This document shows positions 43,402-52,298 of a stretch of 64,000 nt of DNA, one piece after another. Numbering within the stretch: the stretch's first letter is position 1; the number at the start of each line of letters is the position of its first letter. Position numbers and translations under genes: made by a program. The stretch spans positions 2,232,501-2,296,500 of the forward strand of contig NZ_CP009429.1 of NCBI RefSeq assembly GCF_001314325.1, in the 5' to 3' direction. The notes beneath the pieces are model-generated. The model saw nothing but the letters and a program-made list of their open reading frames with translations. It made no database searches and was not told where the DNA came from. Source of the stretch: Sphingopyxis macrogoltabida (GTDB taxonomy: Bacteria > Pseudomonadota > Alphaproteobacteria > Sphingomonadales > Sphingomonadaceae).

Positions 43402-44739
43402 ATGTACAGGTTTATTCTCGCGGCGAATATCGCCGCCATCGCCCTTGTTCCGTCCATCGCCGGCGCACGAACGCAGTCGCAGGCGACCTGCGAAGAACAG
43501 CGCTCGACGCGCGTCGTCGCCACGATCGGCGGCGCCGCGGCCGGCGGAGTGCTCGGCAATGTCGTCGCCGGTCGTGGCGACAAGACGGTCGGAACCGTGA
43601 TCGGCGCCGCCGCAGGAGCCGTTCTCGCCAACCAGATCGCCAAACCGACGCGCGATTGCCGCGATGCCTTTGGCTATTACGATAATGAAAATCGCTGGCA
43701 CGCGACCGGCGTGAACTCCTCCGATGCCCGCGGCTACTATGATCGTGACGGGATATGGGTCGATGGTCCGCCCAACGGTCGATATGGCAGCGATGGCCGC
43801 TGGGTCACTTACGCGGTGTCCAGTCGCGGAGAAGGCGACTATCGGCCGGGCGGCGAATGGGTGCCCGCATCGGCGAACGGTTATTACGACCGCGACGACA
43901 TCTGGGTTCCGGGTTCGGCAAGCGGCCGGTATGACGATCGCGGGCGCTGGATCGGAAACGCCGCATCAGCCACGGCAACTCGCCGCGACGATGCCTATGG
44001 CTATTACGACGCCGCGGGCGCCTGGCACGCGACATCAACCGCGCGCGGCCGGGCTACCGGCTATTATGACCGCGACAACAAGTGGGTCACCGGAACGCCG
44101 AACGGCTATTATGACGAACGGCGCAACTGGATTCCCCAGCGCGAGGACGGAACGGCAAGCGGCAGCTATGACGGCCAGAACCGCTGGATACCGGCCTCTT
44201 CGGCAGGCTATTACGATGACAATGATCGCTGGATATCCGGCGCGGCAAGCGGCCACTATGATCAGCGCGGCCGCTGGGTCGCCGGCGTTACCGTCGGTCA
44301 TTACGACGCGAACGGTCGCTGGATTGCCGGCGCGGCGGGCGGACGCCGCGACGCGAACGGACATTGGGTCGCCGATCCGCATCCCGGCTATTATGATCGG
44401 AATGGCCGATGGAACGCCGGGGCGACGACGGGCTATTACGACGCCCGTGGTCGCTGGGTTCCTACCGGGCGCGAGGGCATGGGCAGCGACTATGGGGCGA
44501 ACCGCCCCGCTATCCTCTCGCAGCTCGCCAACCTCGACCGATATGTCCGCACCGCCCGATCGGAGCGCACGATCGACAACCGGACGGCCATGAGTGCCAG
44601 CCGCGAGCTGCGATCCATTCGTGCCAGCGAGCGGGCCATGCATCATGACCGGATGGACCGGCTGTCAGAGCGCAACGAAGCCGCGCTTCAGTCGCGGATC
44701 GATCGCCTGAATCTTCGCCTGCGGCTCAGCCCGCAGTAA
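43402..44739 (+). CDS. secreted protein with glycine zipper and 16 GYYD/GRW repeats
   Basis: 445 residues. Signal peptide MYRFILAANIAAIALVPSIA; a glycine-zipper 2TM segment (IGGAAAGGVLGNVVAGRGDK, VIGAAAGAVLANQIA) at about 42-80 that could insert in the outer membrane; then about 16 units with core G-Y-Y-D-x3-R-W-x2-G-x3 from about 90 to 365; then a charged helical end (SERTIDNRTAMSASRELRSI). AGGAG precedes the ATG. The Tyr/Trp repeat unit suggests a beta-rich surface or carbohydrate-contact domain; function unknown. Confidence 0.85.
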   Translation: MYRFILAANIAAIALVPSIAGARTQSQATCEEQRSTRVVATIGGAAAGGVLGNVVAGRGDKTVGTVIGAAAGAVLANQIAKPTRDCRDAFGYYDNENRWHATGVNSSDARGYYDRDGIWVDGPPNGRYGSDGRWVTYAVSSRGEGDYRPGGEWVPASANGYYDRDDIWVPGSASGRYDDRGRWIGNAASATATRRDDAYGYYDAAGAWHATSTARGRATGYYDRDNKWVTGTPNGYYDERRNWIPQREDGTASGSYDGQNRWIPASSAGYYDDNDRWISGAASGHYDQRGRWVAGVTVGHYDANGRWIAGAAGGRRDANGHWVADPHPGYYDRNGRWNAGATTGYYDARGRWVPTGREGMGSDYGANRPAILSQLANLDRYVRTARSERTIDNRTAMSASRELRSIRASERAMHHDRMDRLSERNEAALQSRIDRLNLRLRLSPQ

Positions 44740-44763
44740 AACGAACGTCCATTAAAAGGGGAT

Positions 44764-44799
44764 CTGCCGCTTCCGCTCTATGCGGAGGCGGCAGCTTTT
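44764..44799 (+). terminator. terminator after the repeat-protein gene
   Basis: CTGCCGCTTCCGC and GCGGAGGCGGCAG form a 13-bp stem with one G-T pair and a five-base loop, followed by CTTTT. Confidence 0.78.
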
Positions 44800-44851
44800 C
44801 GTCTGGATCATGGCGAGCGGCAGGCCGATCTTATTAGCTGGTCTAGCCGCT

Positions 44852-45880
44852 TCAGCTTACACCGACCGGCTCTTCGTGCACGATCGAGACCCTTGTGCCG
44901 GGACTGGCTCCCGCCGTTTCGACGGTCGCGCGAAGCTGCTTCGCCAAGGCCTCGACAATACTGGTACCGAGGCCGGGCTTGGCCGCGGCCAGCTTGTGCG
45001 GTGTGCCTACGCCGTCGTCATGGACCGTCAACTTCCATGCCTCGCCCAGCGCATGATAATCCACCAGGATCGTTCCACCGCGTTCGCCCGGGAACGCATG
45101 TTTGAGCGCATTGATGACGAGTTCGGTCACGATCAACCCGAGGCTGACCGAAATGTCGGCATTCACCTTGCTGTCGTCGGCGCTCACCCTGAGCGATACA
45201 AGATCCGAATCACAGATCATCGATGCGCCGAGGCTCTCGCAAAGCTGCGTGAAATAGGCGCCCAATTCGACCTCGCCCAGCCGCGACGCCGCCAGTTGTT
45301 GCTGGACGGTGGCAATCGACATCACGCGATTATGCGCATCGCGAAGATGGCTTCTCGTCTCTTCAGATTGCACCCGCCTCGCGCTCTGCATGAGCACGCT
45401 CGCAATGATCTGAAGACTGTTGGCGACGCGATGCTGAAGTTCCTGAAGGAGGATCGCCTTCTCGCGCAACAGATCGTCCTTCAGCTTTTCGCTGATCCGC
45501 GCTTCGGTCACGTCCGAAATGGTCAGCAGCAAACGCGGTCGGGCGAGATCGCCATAGTCGAGCATCTTCGCATGGAGCACGAGCCGGCGGGGCGCGTGCG
45601 GGCCATCGAGATCCATTTCATAGGATTCTATCTGTGCATCGCCGTGAAAGGTGACGCCGAGCAACGTCCGAAGTTGCGGCACGTCCCACTCGCCGTCTCC
45701 CAGTTCCAGCGGCGTCCGCCCGACCGCTTGCCGCGGGTCGAGCGCGAAGGCGCGGCAGAAGGATGTGCTGGCGGCAATGATCGTGAAATTCTGGTCGAGC
45801 AGCAGGGCGGGTGCGTCGGAGGCGGTAATGACGGCAAGCGCCAGATTGAGCGCGACGTCGGGGTGGGTGGTGTGGGTCAT
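44852..45880 (-). CDS. PAS-domain sensor histidine kinase, HisKA_2/HWE type
   Basis: 342 residues. PAS domain at about 10-125 (LLLDQNFTIIAASTSFCRAF, GRTPLEL), then the HisKA_2 dimerisation box LLQELQHRVANSLQIIASVL with the phosphorylated His, and a HATPase with VTELVINALKHAFP (N box), VHDDGVG and GLGTSIVEAL. No membrane helix, so cytosolic. Kinases of this type control the PhyR-EcfG general stress response in alphaproteobacteria. MTHTT is used; a Met one codon earlier is possible. Confidence 0.9.
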   Translation of the reverse strand: MTHTTHPDVALNLALAVITASDAPALLLDQNFTIIAASTSFCRAFALDPRQAVGRTPLELGDGEWDVPQLRTLLGVTFHGDAQIESYEMDLDGPHAPRRLVLHAKMLDYGDLARPRLLLTISDVTEARISEKLKDDLLREKAILLQELQHRVANSLQIIASVLMQSARRVQSEETRSHLRDAHNRVMSIATVQQQLAASRLGEVELGAYFTQLCESLGASMICDSDLVSLRVSADDSKVNADISVSLGLIVTELVINALKHAFPGERGGTILVDYHALGEAWKLTVHDDGVGTPHKLAAAKPGLGTSIVEALAKQLRATVETAGASPGTRVSIVHEEPVGVS

Positions 45881-46262
45881 CATGGCCCCTTTCGGGGATA
45901 CCGGAGAGCTGACGGGCTTGAAAGCCGGGTCCGGGGAGAAACGGCGCGCTCGCGAATACGACAAGGGCGCCCTGAACATGGAGGGTATATCATGAATGCA
46001 GGCGCGGTGCGCGAAGATTCCGCTCCATCGGCGGTGGCACACGGTTGACTGCGCACAAGGTTCGGCATTGGAGCGTGTCGCCATCGGTCGCGAGAGCCAA
46101 ACGACCGCTTTCAAGTGGCGAATGACTCAGGCTGAAAGGCTGTATTGAGGCGCAAAGCCGCCCGAGAGATGCTCTCAGTTTGGATGCATCTCTCGTCGAC
46201 GGCCTCGCACTTATCAGCTGAGACGCTAAGCTAGGCCACGGAAGTTCAGCGGGAGTGGCGAT
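45881..46262. other. intergenic region with a 10-bp inverted repeat
   Basis: About 380 bases between divergent genes. CGAGAGATGC (46163-46172) and GCATCTCTCG (46186-46195) form a perfect 10-bp inverted repeat with a 13-base spacer, about 70 bases upstream of the EexN-like gene. Nothing else is recognised. Confidence 0.45.
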
Positions 46263-46484
46263 TTGCGTGCGATCATGACGTTGGCGATTGCCGTCACCTT
46301 GGCGGCGTGCGGACGAAGCGAGCCGCGCAGTCTGCAGTATTTCGAGAGCCATCTGGAGGAAGCGCGGGATATCGTCGCTGCTTGTGAGGACGATACTCAC
46401 CGCGGCGATGAGTGCCAGAACGCAAGCATCGCAGTCGAAACCGCCGAAGCCCGAGAAAAATTCGAACGGTTCCGCGGCAAATAA
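46263..46484 (+). CDS. EexN-family lipoprotein
   Basis: 73 residues, starting at TTG with GGGAG eight bases upstream; an ATG four codons later has no ribosome site. Signal sequence with lipobox LAAC, then RSLQYFESHLEEARDIVAAC and RGDECQNASIAVETAEAREK, the two-Cys pattern of EexN/entry-exclusion-type lipoproteins associated with type IV secretion and conjugation. No conjugation machinery is near. Confidence 0.75.
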   Translation: MRAIMTLAIAVTLAACGRSEPRSLQYFESHLEEARDIVAACEDDTHRGDECQNASIAVETAEAREKFERFRGK

Positions 46485-46502
46485 GCGAGCGGTCGAGCCT
46501 TA

Positions 46503-47432
46503 TCAGCCTGCCTGCTTTGCTGTGGATTCCAGCAGAGCGATCCGCTCGGCGCAAACCGATTCCACCACCTTTGCCAGTACTGTGACGCGTTCGCCGAGCC
46601 AGGAAAGCTCATCCTCGGTAATGCGATAATGCTTCGAGTAGCGCGCCTTGATGTAAGCTTCCTTGAGCTTCTCAAAACGTGAACGATCGATCTTCGTCTC
46701 TCGCGGCCACGCTTCTGCTAGCCGGGGATCGATCCGCTCGGCCTGCGTTCTGAGAAACGCAAGGTTGTGGACGTGCGGTGAATAGAACGAACAGACCAGA
46801 AGCGCGCAGTTGTAATAACGTTCGGTGGCCTGATGCAGGTTGAAAGCCGCCTCCTTTAGGCCGCGCTCCGAAATCAAAAATTCCGACGCGCGTTTGAAGC
46901 GCCCGGCACTCGGAAACCACTCGTCAAAATACTCCCGCGCCATCTCCAGCGCCGCGTGCGGCGTCTTCGGTTGCGGCTCGGCAAGCTCACTGTCCTCGGC
47001 TTCGTACAGCGCGATCCCGTCGCGCGCGACGTCCATGAAGAAATAGCGGCCTTGCGACAGCCCGGAGTTCACTTCGTCCAGACTGTGCACAATGAAGTTC
47101 ACCGGCGTCCGCAGCGTCTTCGTCACCGACAGTTCGCGAATGAGCCGGTCGTCGAGCTTCGACCAATAGTCGGCGCGATCGGTCAGCCGCTTGTCGTTGA
47201 CGATGATCAGCAGGTCATAGTCGGACTGATAGCCCTTGGCGGTGTGCGGCTCGTCGACCCACCCTCCCCGCGCATAGCTGCCGTAGAGAATGATTTTCGA
47301 GATGCGCCCCTTCTTCTTCCAGCCCTGCGTTGCGAGCGCCAGTGCATCCTCGAATTCCTCGAAGATAATCTCGACGACGCGCTCGAGTTCGCGCTGCTTG
47401 TGCGGGGGAAGATGGTCGATACCGCTTTTCAT
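46503..47432 (-). CDS. fused nucleotidyltransferase (MNT) and HEPN-domain protein
   Basis: 309 residues. N-terminal nucleotidyltransferase: IILYGSYARGG (GSYARGG at 51-57) and SDYDLLI (catalytic Asp71 and Asp73). C-terminal helical HEPN-like domain from about 190: EFLISERGLKEAAFNLHQAT, YYNCALLVCSFYSPHVHNLA. In the paired form MNT antitoxins AMPylate HEPN RNase toxins; here both lie in one chain, which may be self-controlled or have another role. Confidence 0.82.
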   Translation of the reverse strand: MKSGIDHLPPHKQRELERVVEIIFEEFEDALALATQGWKKKGRISKIILYGSYARGGWVDEPHTAKGYQSDYDLLIIVNDKRLTDRADYWSKLDDRLIRELSVTKTLRTPVNFIVHSLDEVNSGLSQGRYFFMDVARDGIALYEAEDSELAEPQPKTPHAALEMAREYFDEWFPSAGRFKRASEFLISERGLKEAAFNLHQATERYYNCALLVCSFYSPHVHNLAFLRTQAERIDPRLAEAWPRETKIDRSRFEKLKEAYIKARYSKHYRITEDELSWLGERVTVLAKVVESVCAERIALLESTAKQAG

Positions 47433-47517
47433 CGTCGTCACCCTATCAAGGCGGGGGCTCCCGCGCACCAGCTATTGCAGCCAGTGCGAGGATAAGCCGC
47501 GTGTTTCTTGCACGCCG

Positions 47518-47841
47518 TCAGTCGGCGGGGTTCCAGAGCAGCGCATAAGCGTCGGAATTGTCCTGCCCCGCCGCGCGGGCAAGGTTCGCATAAAGGCGTC
47601 GCTGCCCGAACTCGGGGGCTTCGAGGGCGAGCGACACGTAGCGGCGCTCGGACACCGCCGCGAGGCGCACCCATCCCGCGCCGATCTCGACGTCGTCGGA
47701 GTAGACGCGGTAGTCGGGCTGCACCTCGCTCCCCTTGCCGCGGTTGATGCGAATTTCGATCGGCACCCGGATCGAGAGGGTGCGAAGCTCGCCGACAAAG
47801 CCCTTCTCGATCGTGCCGCTGACGAAACCGATGGCTCCCAT
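47518..47841 (-). CDS. DUF736-family protein
   Basis: 107 residues: MGAIGFVSGTIEKGFVGELR, TLSIRVPIEIRINRGK, DYRVYSDDVEIGAGWVRLA, YVSLALEAPEFGQRRLYANL, ALLWNPAD. This is the DUF736 family, common in integrative and conjugative elements of alphaproteobacteria; role unknown. GGAGA lies upstream of the ATG. Confidence 0.88.
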   Translation of the reverse strand: MGAIGFVSGTIEKGFVGELRTLSIRVPIEIRINRGKGSEVQPDYRVYSDDVEIGAGWVRLAAVSERRYVSLALEAPEFGQRRLYANLARAAGQDNSDAYALLWNPAD

Positions 47842-48142
47842 GATGTGTCTCCTGCCGTTGCCCGCGAGCCCGTCCCGCGGCGCAGAAAGAGAGCCGGGGC
47901 GCCGCAAGGCGCCGGCGCACCCCGAGGGCCGCAACGGCAGTGGAGGACGGGCGAAGCCCGTTGCGCCGGGGCCGCGCCCCGGCAGACGCCTCAAGCGCGG
48001 GTCGGGATCGCGGCTGGCCGCAGGGACGCGGCGACACCCGGTGCGCCTGGCCGTAAGAAGGTGCCGATCGCGCGCTGAACCTCGGAAAAGTTCGAAATCA
48101 AACCGACTGCGGCGAAGACGCTCAAGCGCCCCCAAGACAGTT
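47842..48142. other. very GC-rich intergenic stretch
   Basis: About 300 bases with many short GC-rich inverted repeats (for example GGGCGCCGC and CCGGGGCCGCGCCCCGG). No gene has a ribosome site. This type of sequence often lies before DUF736 genes in conjugative elements, so it may be remnant element DNA. Confidence 0.35.
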
Positions 48143-48946
48143 TTACGATCTCGAACCGGACCAATGGTGCGCACCGCCGTCGCGCCAGCCCAGCGAAATT
48201 CCGATCAGCACGAGGATCGCCGCGATCGCTGCCGCCACCGCGACGGCAGCCGCCTCCTGTCCGCCGGCTGCAAAGATTGCTGCCAGCGCCCAGAGGAAGA
48301 CGAGGGCGAAGGGCGGATTGCCCTTGCCCCGCGCAAGGGCCGTGGCCGCGATCAGACCGCCGACGACGATAATCGCGGCGGAGATGAGCGGCGCGACATC
48401 GGGCGCAGCGTCGACGCCATAGTAGCGCAACGTGGCCGCGACATTGACGATCGAGGCTGCGGTCAACCAGGAAGCGAGCGCCGACAGCGGCAGGATGGCG
48501 CCCCAGCGCTCGGCCGCCGAAAAGGGCGCCGTCCAGGCGGCGATACGCCGGTAGGCGATGAGGATCGAGACAAGCGAGCCGAAAATGATCAGAGTCGATA
48601 CCGCATCGATGTCGCCGAGCTGCACCCAGGTGGCCCAAAGCGCATTGCCGAGAAAGGCGCCAGCCGCAGGCCAGCGCAGCGCGGCGAACAACGCGCTATC
48701 GCGCCCGGAAGCGGTGAACTGGAGGAGCGCGAAAACCAGCGATCCCAGATAAAGCGCGCCCCAGATCGAGAAGGCCCAGCCCGCGGGCGTTATCAGCGTC
48801 TGCACGGCGTCGGAGCGGTCGCCGACCGGCGTGCCGATCCCCATCACGGGCAAGAGGGCAGCTCCGATCTGCGCCAGCGCACAGAGAAGGACGACGATAC
48901 GCGCCGGATCGGCGGCTGGTGCGGGGGTTGCAATGGTCTGGGTCAT
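48143..48946 (-). CDS. multi-pass membrane protein, TspO/MBR-like
   Basis: 267 residues with about seven or eight hydrophobic helices. ITPAGWAFSIWGALYLGSLV is the aromatic helix 1 pattern of TspO-related proteins, and NALWATWVQLGDIDAVSTL follows. It is longer than TspO (about 160 aa), as in the larger tryptophan-rich relatives. The start MTQTIA is only ten bases from a GGAAC-N17-GTT promoter, so the message may be nearly leaderless. Confidence 0.7.
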   Translation of the reverse strand: MTQTIATPAPAADPARIVVLLCALAQIGAALLPVMGIGTPVGDRSDAVQTLITPAGWAFSIWGALYLGSLVFALLQFTASGRDSALFAALRWPAAGAFLGNALWATWVQLGDIDAVSTLIIFGSLVSILIAYRRIAAWTAPFSAAERWGAILPLSALASWLTAASIVNVAATLRYYGVDAAPDVAPLISAAIIVVGGLIAATALARGKGNPPFALVFLWALAAIFAAGGQEAAAVAVAAAIAAILVLIGISLGWRDGGAHHWSGSRS

Positions 48947-48955
48947 GCAAGCTTC

Positions 48956-48980
48956 AACCGGCATTACGCCACTTTGTTCC
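48956..48980 (-). promoter_or_regulatory. EcfG-type general-stress promoter (candidate)
   Basis: Minus strand GGAAC (48980-48976), 17 bases, GTT (48958-48956). The -10 element ends ten bases before the ATG of the TspO-like gene. Confidence 0.5.
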
Positions 48981-49078
48981 GCGGCTTGGGCCGGTCAAAA
49001 TTGAGAGGAATGCGGACGCCGGCGAACATCCGGCTTTACAATCCTGCCCCCAGGCAGCTTCGACCGGAAGCGGCGCGA

Positions 49079-49336
49079 CTATGCTTCGATCGGCGAGCCG
49101 CTGTCCGGTAGATCACCACCGGGCGCTACGGCGCCTTCCGGGGCGACGCCGTCGACCTCGACAAGATCCTCGCCGACGAGAATGCCGGTGATGCGCACGC
49201 GCTTCTCGACATGATCGACGGGGGTGCGGCGAAGGTCGAGCCGCCAGCGGCCGCCGAGGTCGCGGCGAAGCGCAAAGCCGCCTGCCACGCGCAGCAGCAT
49301 TCCCGACTCGTCGATGCGTGATCCGATTCCCGCCAT
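49079..49336 (-). CDS. DUF5818-like small protein
   Basis: 85 residues: SRIDESGMLLRVAGGFALRR, DLGGRWRLDLRRTPVDHVEK, RVRITGILVGEDLVEVDGVA. A small beta-barrel-like protein of a family common in Sphingomonadales (assigned here to DUF5818 by resemblance). No signal peptide. Function unknown. Confidence 0.65.
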   Translation of the reverse strand: MAGIGSRIDESGMLLRVAGGFALRRDLGGRWRLDLRRTPVDHVEKRVRITGILVGEDLVEVDGVAPEGAVAPGGDLPDSGSPIEA

Positions 49337-49503
49337 GGCTACGCCTTAACCGAGCCGCGCCCGACTCGCCAGCCACGAGCAAGGTTTGTGACGCCCACCC
49401 TGCGACCCGCTCCCCTCGACCATCGACCTTCGGCCCTCACCTTCGATCCTCGACCCACGAAGCGCGCGAACCTCGCGCGATCCCGCCGCGCCCGCGATGC
49501 TTG

Positions 49504-51072
49504 TCATGCGGGAAGCTCAAGGGTGCAGCAAACACCCTCGGGCCGGAATTCGATCGCGGCACTTCCGCCCTGCCCGCGGAGCGCCCGTTCGAGCATTCGC
49601 GTGCCGAAACCCGTGCGCGCGGGAGGCGAAACGGGGGGACCGCCCTGCTCGCTCCAGCGCAAGCGGAGCCGATCCCGGCCGCTCTCTTTCACCATGTCCC
49701 ACTCGACCGCGACCGTGCCGGCATCGCCCGACAGCGCTCCATATTTGACCGCATTGGTCCCGAGTTCGTGCAGCGCCATTGCCGCGAGCAGCGCGCGCGA
49801 CGCCGGCACCTCGGCGTCCGGCCCGGCGAGGCTGATGCGGCCCGGCTTCATCTTGTCGGAGGCGTGGAGCGCGCGCTCGATCATTTCGCCGGCCGATACG
49901 GTGCCCCAGTGGCGCTCGGTCAGGAGGTCGTGCGCATCGGAGAGGGCGCGGACGCGCGCCTCGAACGACTGGCGCTCGGTGGCCGACGTCTCGCGAAACG
50001 TCTGCGCGGCGATCGCCTGGACCATCGCGAGCGTGTTCTTCACCCGGTGGCGCATTTCGGCAAGGGTGAGCTGGAGCTCCTCTTCGGCCTTCACGCGCGC
50101 CGCGATCTCGACGCGCGCCGCCTCGTGAAGATGGGCGTTGTCCATCGCTACCGCCGCCTGCGCAGCCACGGCCTCGACAAGCTCCTCGACCTCGGCATTG
50201 AACATGGCGGGCTCGTCATGGCCAAAGAAAAGACCGCCGAGCACCGCGCCCGAGCGCGAGATGACGGGAACCGCGAGATAGCTCACGACGGGCAGATGCC
50301 CCTCCGGCATGCCGTGGTGCGGCGCGCTCAGGCCGTAGCGCGGATCCTTGCGGATATCGTCCGACCGGATCGTCCCCGCTCCGCGGAACGTCGGGTCGAA
50401 GACGGCGGTATTGCGCGGCATGCCGAAGCGCTCGAACGCCTCGCGCGGGGCGCCGGATAGCGAGAAGAGCAGGTAACTTTCGCCCTCGTCGCCCAGCACA
50501 TTGTAAAAGAAGGCGCCGAAGCGCGCACCGCTGAGCTCCGTCGCGATATCGGTCACCGCCTGGACGATCCGTTCGAGGTCGAGATCCTGCGATACGAGGA
50601 GGGCGGCGCGATTGAGGTGGGTCAGCCGCTCGGCCTGGCGGGCGAGCTGCGCCTCGACCGCCTTTCGTTCCGAGATGTCGCGCGCGATCTTCGAAGCGCC
50701 GATGATCGTGCCGTCGGCGCGGCGCACCGGCGACACGGTGATCGAGAGGTCGACGAGGCTGCCGTCCTTGCGCCGACGGACCGTCTCGAAAGGCGGAACG
50801 CGCTCGCCGGCGCGCACACGCTCGATGATCGCGGTTTCTTCGCTGCGGCGTTCCTCGGGGATGAGGGTGAGGATCGAGCGGCCGACGATCTCGTCGGCAC
50901 GATAACCGAACATGCGTTCGGCCGCGGGATTCCAGCTGGTGATGGTTCCATCGAGCGTTTTACTGATGATCGCATCGTCCGAGCCCTCGACGAGCGCCGC
51001 GAGGTGCGCGGCACTTTCGCGAACGGCTAAGCCCCCTTGCGCCGCTTCGTCCTCGACCAGCGTCTCACGCAT
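49504..51072 (-). CDS. PAS-GAF sensor histidine kinase of the HWE family
   Basis: 522 residues. PAS domain at about 25-140 (SKTLDGTITSWNPAAERMFG, GRSILTLIPEER), GAF domain at about 155-310 (DLDLERIVQAVTDIATELSG, VPVISRSGAVLGGLFFG), then the HWE box EMRHRVKNTLAMVQAIAAQT with the phospho-His and a HATPase with ALHELGTNAVKYGALS and GTRMLERALRGQGG. Soluble; probably senses light, redox or energy state through PAS/GAF. Divergent from the receiver-protein gene. Confidence 0.92.
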   Translation of the reverse strand: MRETLVEDEAAQGGLAVRESAAHLAALVEGSDDAIISKTLDGTITSWNPAAERMFGYRADEIVGRSILTLIPEERRSEETAIIERVRAGERVPPFETVRRRKDGSLVDLSITVSPVRRADGTIIGASKIARDISERKAVEAQLARQAERLTHLNRAALLVSQDLDLERIVQAVTDIATELSGARFGAFFYNVLGDEGESYLLFSLSGAPREAFERFGMPRNTAVFDPTFRGAGTIRSDDIRKDPRYGLSAPHHGMPEGHLPVVSYLAVPVISRSGAVLGGLFFGHDEPAMFNAEVEELVEAVAAQAAVAMDNAHLHEAARVEIAARVKAEEELQLTLAEMRHRVKNTLAMVQAIAAQTFRETSATERQSFEARVRALSDAHDLLTERHWGTVSAGEMIERALHASDKMKPGRISLAGPDAEVPASRALLAAMALHELGTNAVKYGALSGDAGTVAVEWDMVKESGRDRLRLRWSEQGGPPVSPPARTGFGTRMLERALRGQGGSAAIEFRPEGVCCTLELPA

Positions 51073-51243
51073 ATGTCATGGTCCCTGCCCCTCCGATGGC
51101 CCCTGCGTTCCCGAAACGGGAATTCGCTATGGCAAAGAAACCCTTGAGTGGTTGATGCGTTCCGCCGAGACTGCCATGCGCCCAGCCGTGACGCCGAGCG
51201 ACCTCTCAACTTCGATCCATGTTTCAGGGCGAAAGTCATCAGC

Positions 51244-51636
51244 GTGCCAAACCCGTCCCCCGCCCCTCTCTGCACGGCCATCGTCGCCGAAGACGAATGG
51301 CTCGTCCGCATCGACATCGTCGAGGCGCTCGAGGCAGCCGGGTTCGCGGTTCGCGAGGTCGAAACCGCCGAGGACGCACTGCTCCTGATCGGCGAGGAGC
51401 GACCGCATATCCTCGTGACCGATATCCGGCTTGCCGGCGCTCTCGACGGATGGAGCCTCGCGGAAGCCTATCGCGACGCTCATCCGGGCGGCGGCGTCGT
51501 CTATGCCTCGGCCAATGTGCCGCTTGCCGACCGCCAGGTCGAGGGCAGCTTCTTCTTCTCGAAACCCGTGCTGATGAGCGCGCTCGTCGATGCATGCCTC
51601 GGCCTCTGCGCCGGGCAAGACGGCCGGCCCGCCTGA
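51244..51636 (+). CDS. stand-alone response-regulator receiver
   Basis: 130 residues from GTG. CTAIVAEDEWLVRIDIVEAL carries the acidic pair, LVTDIRLAGALDGWSLAEAY the phospho-acceptor Asp, and FFFSKPVLMSAL the conserved Lys. No output domain. Its position head to head with the HWE kinase suggests a pair. An in-frame ATG farther upstream is possible but unlikely. Confidence 0.85.
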   Translation: MPNPSPAPLCTAIVAEDEWLVRIDIVEALEAAGFAVREVETAEDALLLIGEERPHILVTDIRLAGALDGWSLAEAYRDAHPGGGVVYASANVPLADRQVEGSFFFSKPVLMSALVDACLGLCAGQDGRPA

Positions 51637-51703
51637 GGCGGGCAAGCGGGCGTGATCCACCTGTCACGCGTCCATCGCGCGCCCGTCACCTCCGCAGCGC
51701 GGG

Positions 51704-51961
51704 TCAGGCGGCGGCCGCCCCTGCCTGAGCAGAGGGCCCCGCGGTGCCTTGGGATGGGGGGAGGCCGTGCAGCTTCCAGAGATTGGCTTCGGTCTTGCTC
51801 ATGCGAACGAGAAGCTGCTCGCCGTCCCATAGTTCGACCTCGGCACTGCCGCGATCGTTGAGCGCGAACTGGAACGCCTGATAGGCGTCGGGCGCGCGAA
51901 ATTCGACGCGGCGCGGCTCGCGCGCATCCTCGCCATGAAAAAGAAGATGAAAAAGGCGCAT
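51704..51961 (-). CDS. small hypothetical protein
   Basis: 85 residues from ATG 51961, which has GGAG six bases upstream (an ATG four codons earlier is an alternative). MRLFHLLFHGEDAREPRRVE, FRAPDAYQAFQFALNDRGSA, EVELWDGEQLLVRMSKTEAN. Small alpha/beta protein with an Ala-rich tail. No family known. Confidence 0.6.
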   Translation of the reverse strand: MRLFHLLFHGEDAREPRRVEFRAPDAYQAFQFALNDRGSAEVELWDGEQLLVRMSKTEANLWKLHGLPPSQGTAGPSAQAGAAAA

Positions 51962-52298
51962 GACATGCTCCATTCCTGTTCCGGAGCAAGCGCGACCCTG
52001 CTCTCAGCACCGATCGGAACGCCTCAGGCAAAGGGCGGACTGCAAAATCAGGCAGCCGCAAGAGACGCCGATGAGGGTGGGACTCAGCCACTTCTGCATA
52101 GCAAATTTCAGGGTCCAAGGCGCGAAAATCGTGATGATCGAGATCAATCCTGCACGCGCTGCGGCGGGTAGCGCCCCATCCGCCCGTCGCGTCGCCAGAT
52201 CCATCGAGGCAGGTTTTGCCCAACAACCATGTGGGCCGAACGCGCCCGGCCGAGCAGCTTTCGTGCATCCGTCGAAGCGATAGCCTGCCCCGTGCCCT
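51962..52298. other. intergenic stretch, possible small membrane protein
   Basis: About 340 bases. A minus-strand frame at 52004-52204 would give 66 residues with a hydrophobic segment (AGLISIITIFAPWTLKFAMQ), but it has no clear ribosome site and is left uncalled. Confidence 0.3.

Noticed and set aside
43650..44520. Direct repeats at 43.65-44.5 kb looked at as a CRISPR or satellite array
   Set aside because: Repeats are about 45-60 bases, imperfect and in codon phase; they encode the GYYD/GRW units of one protein.
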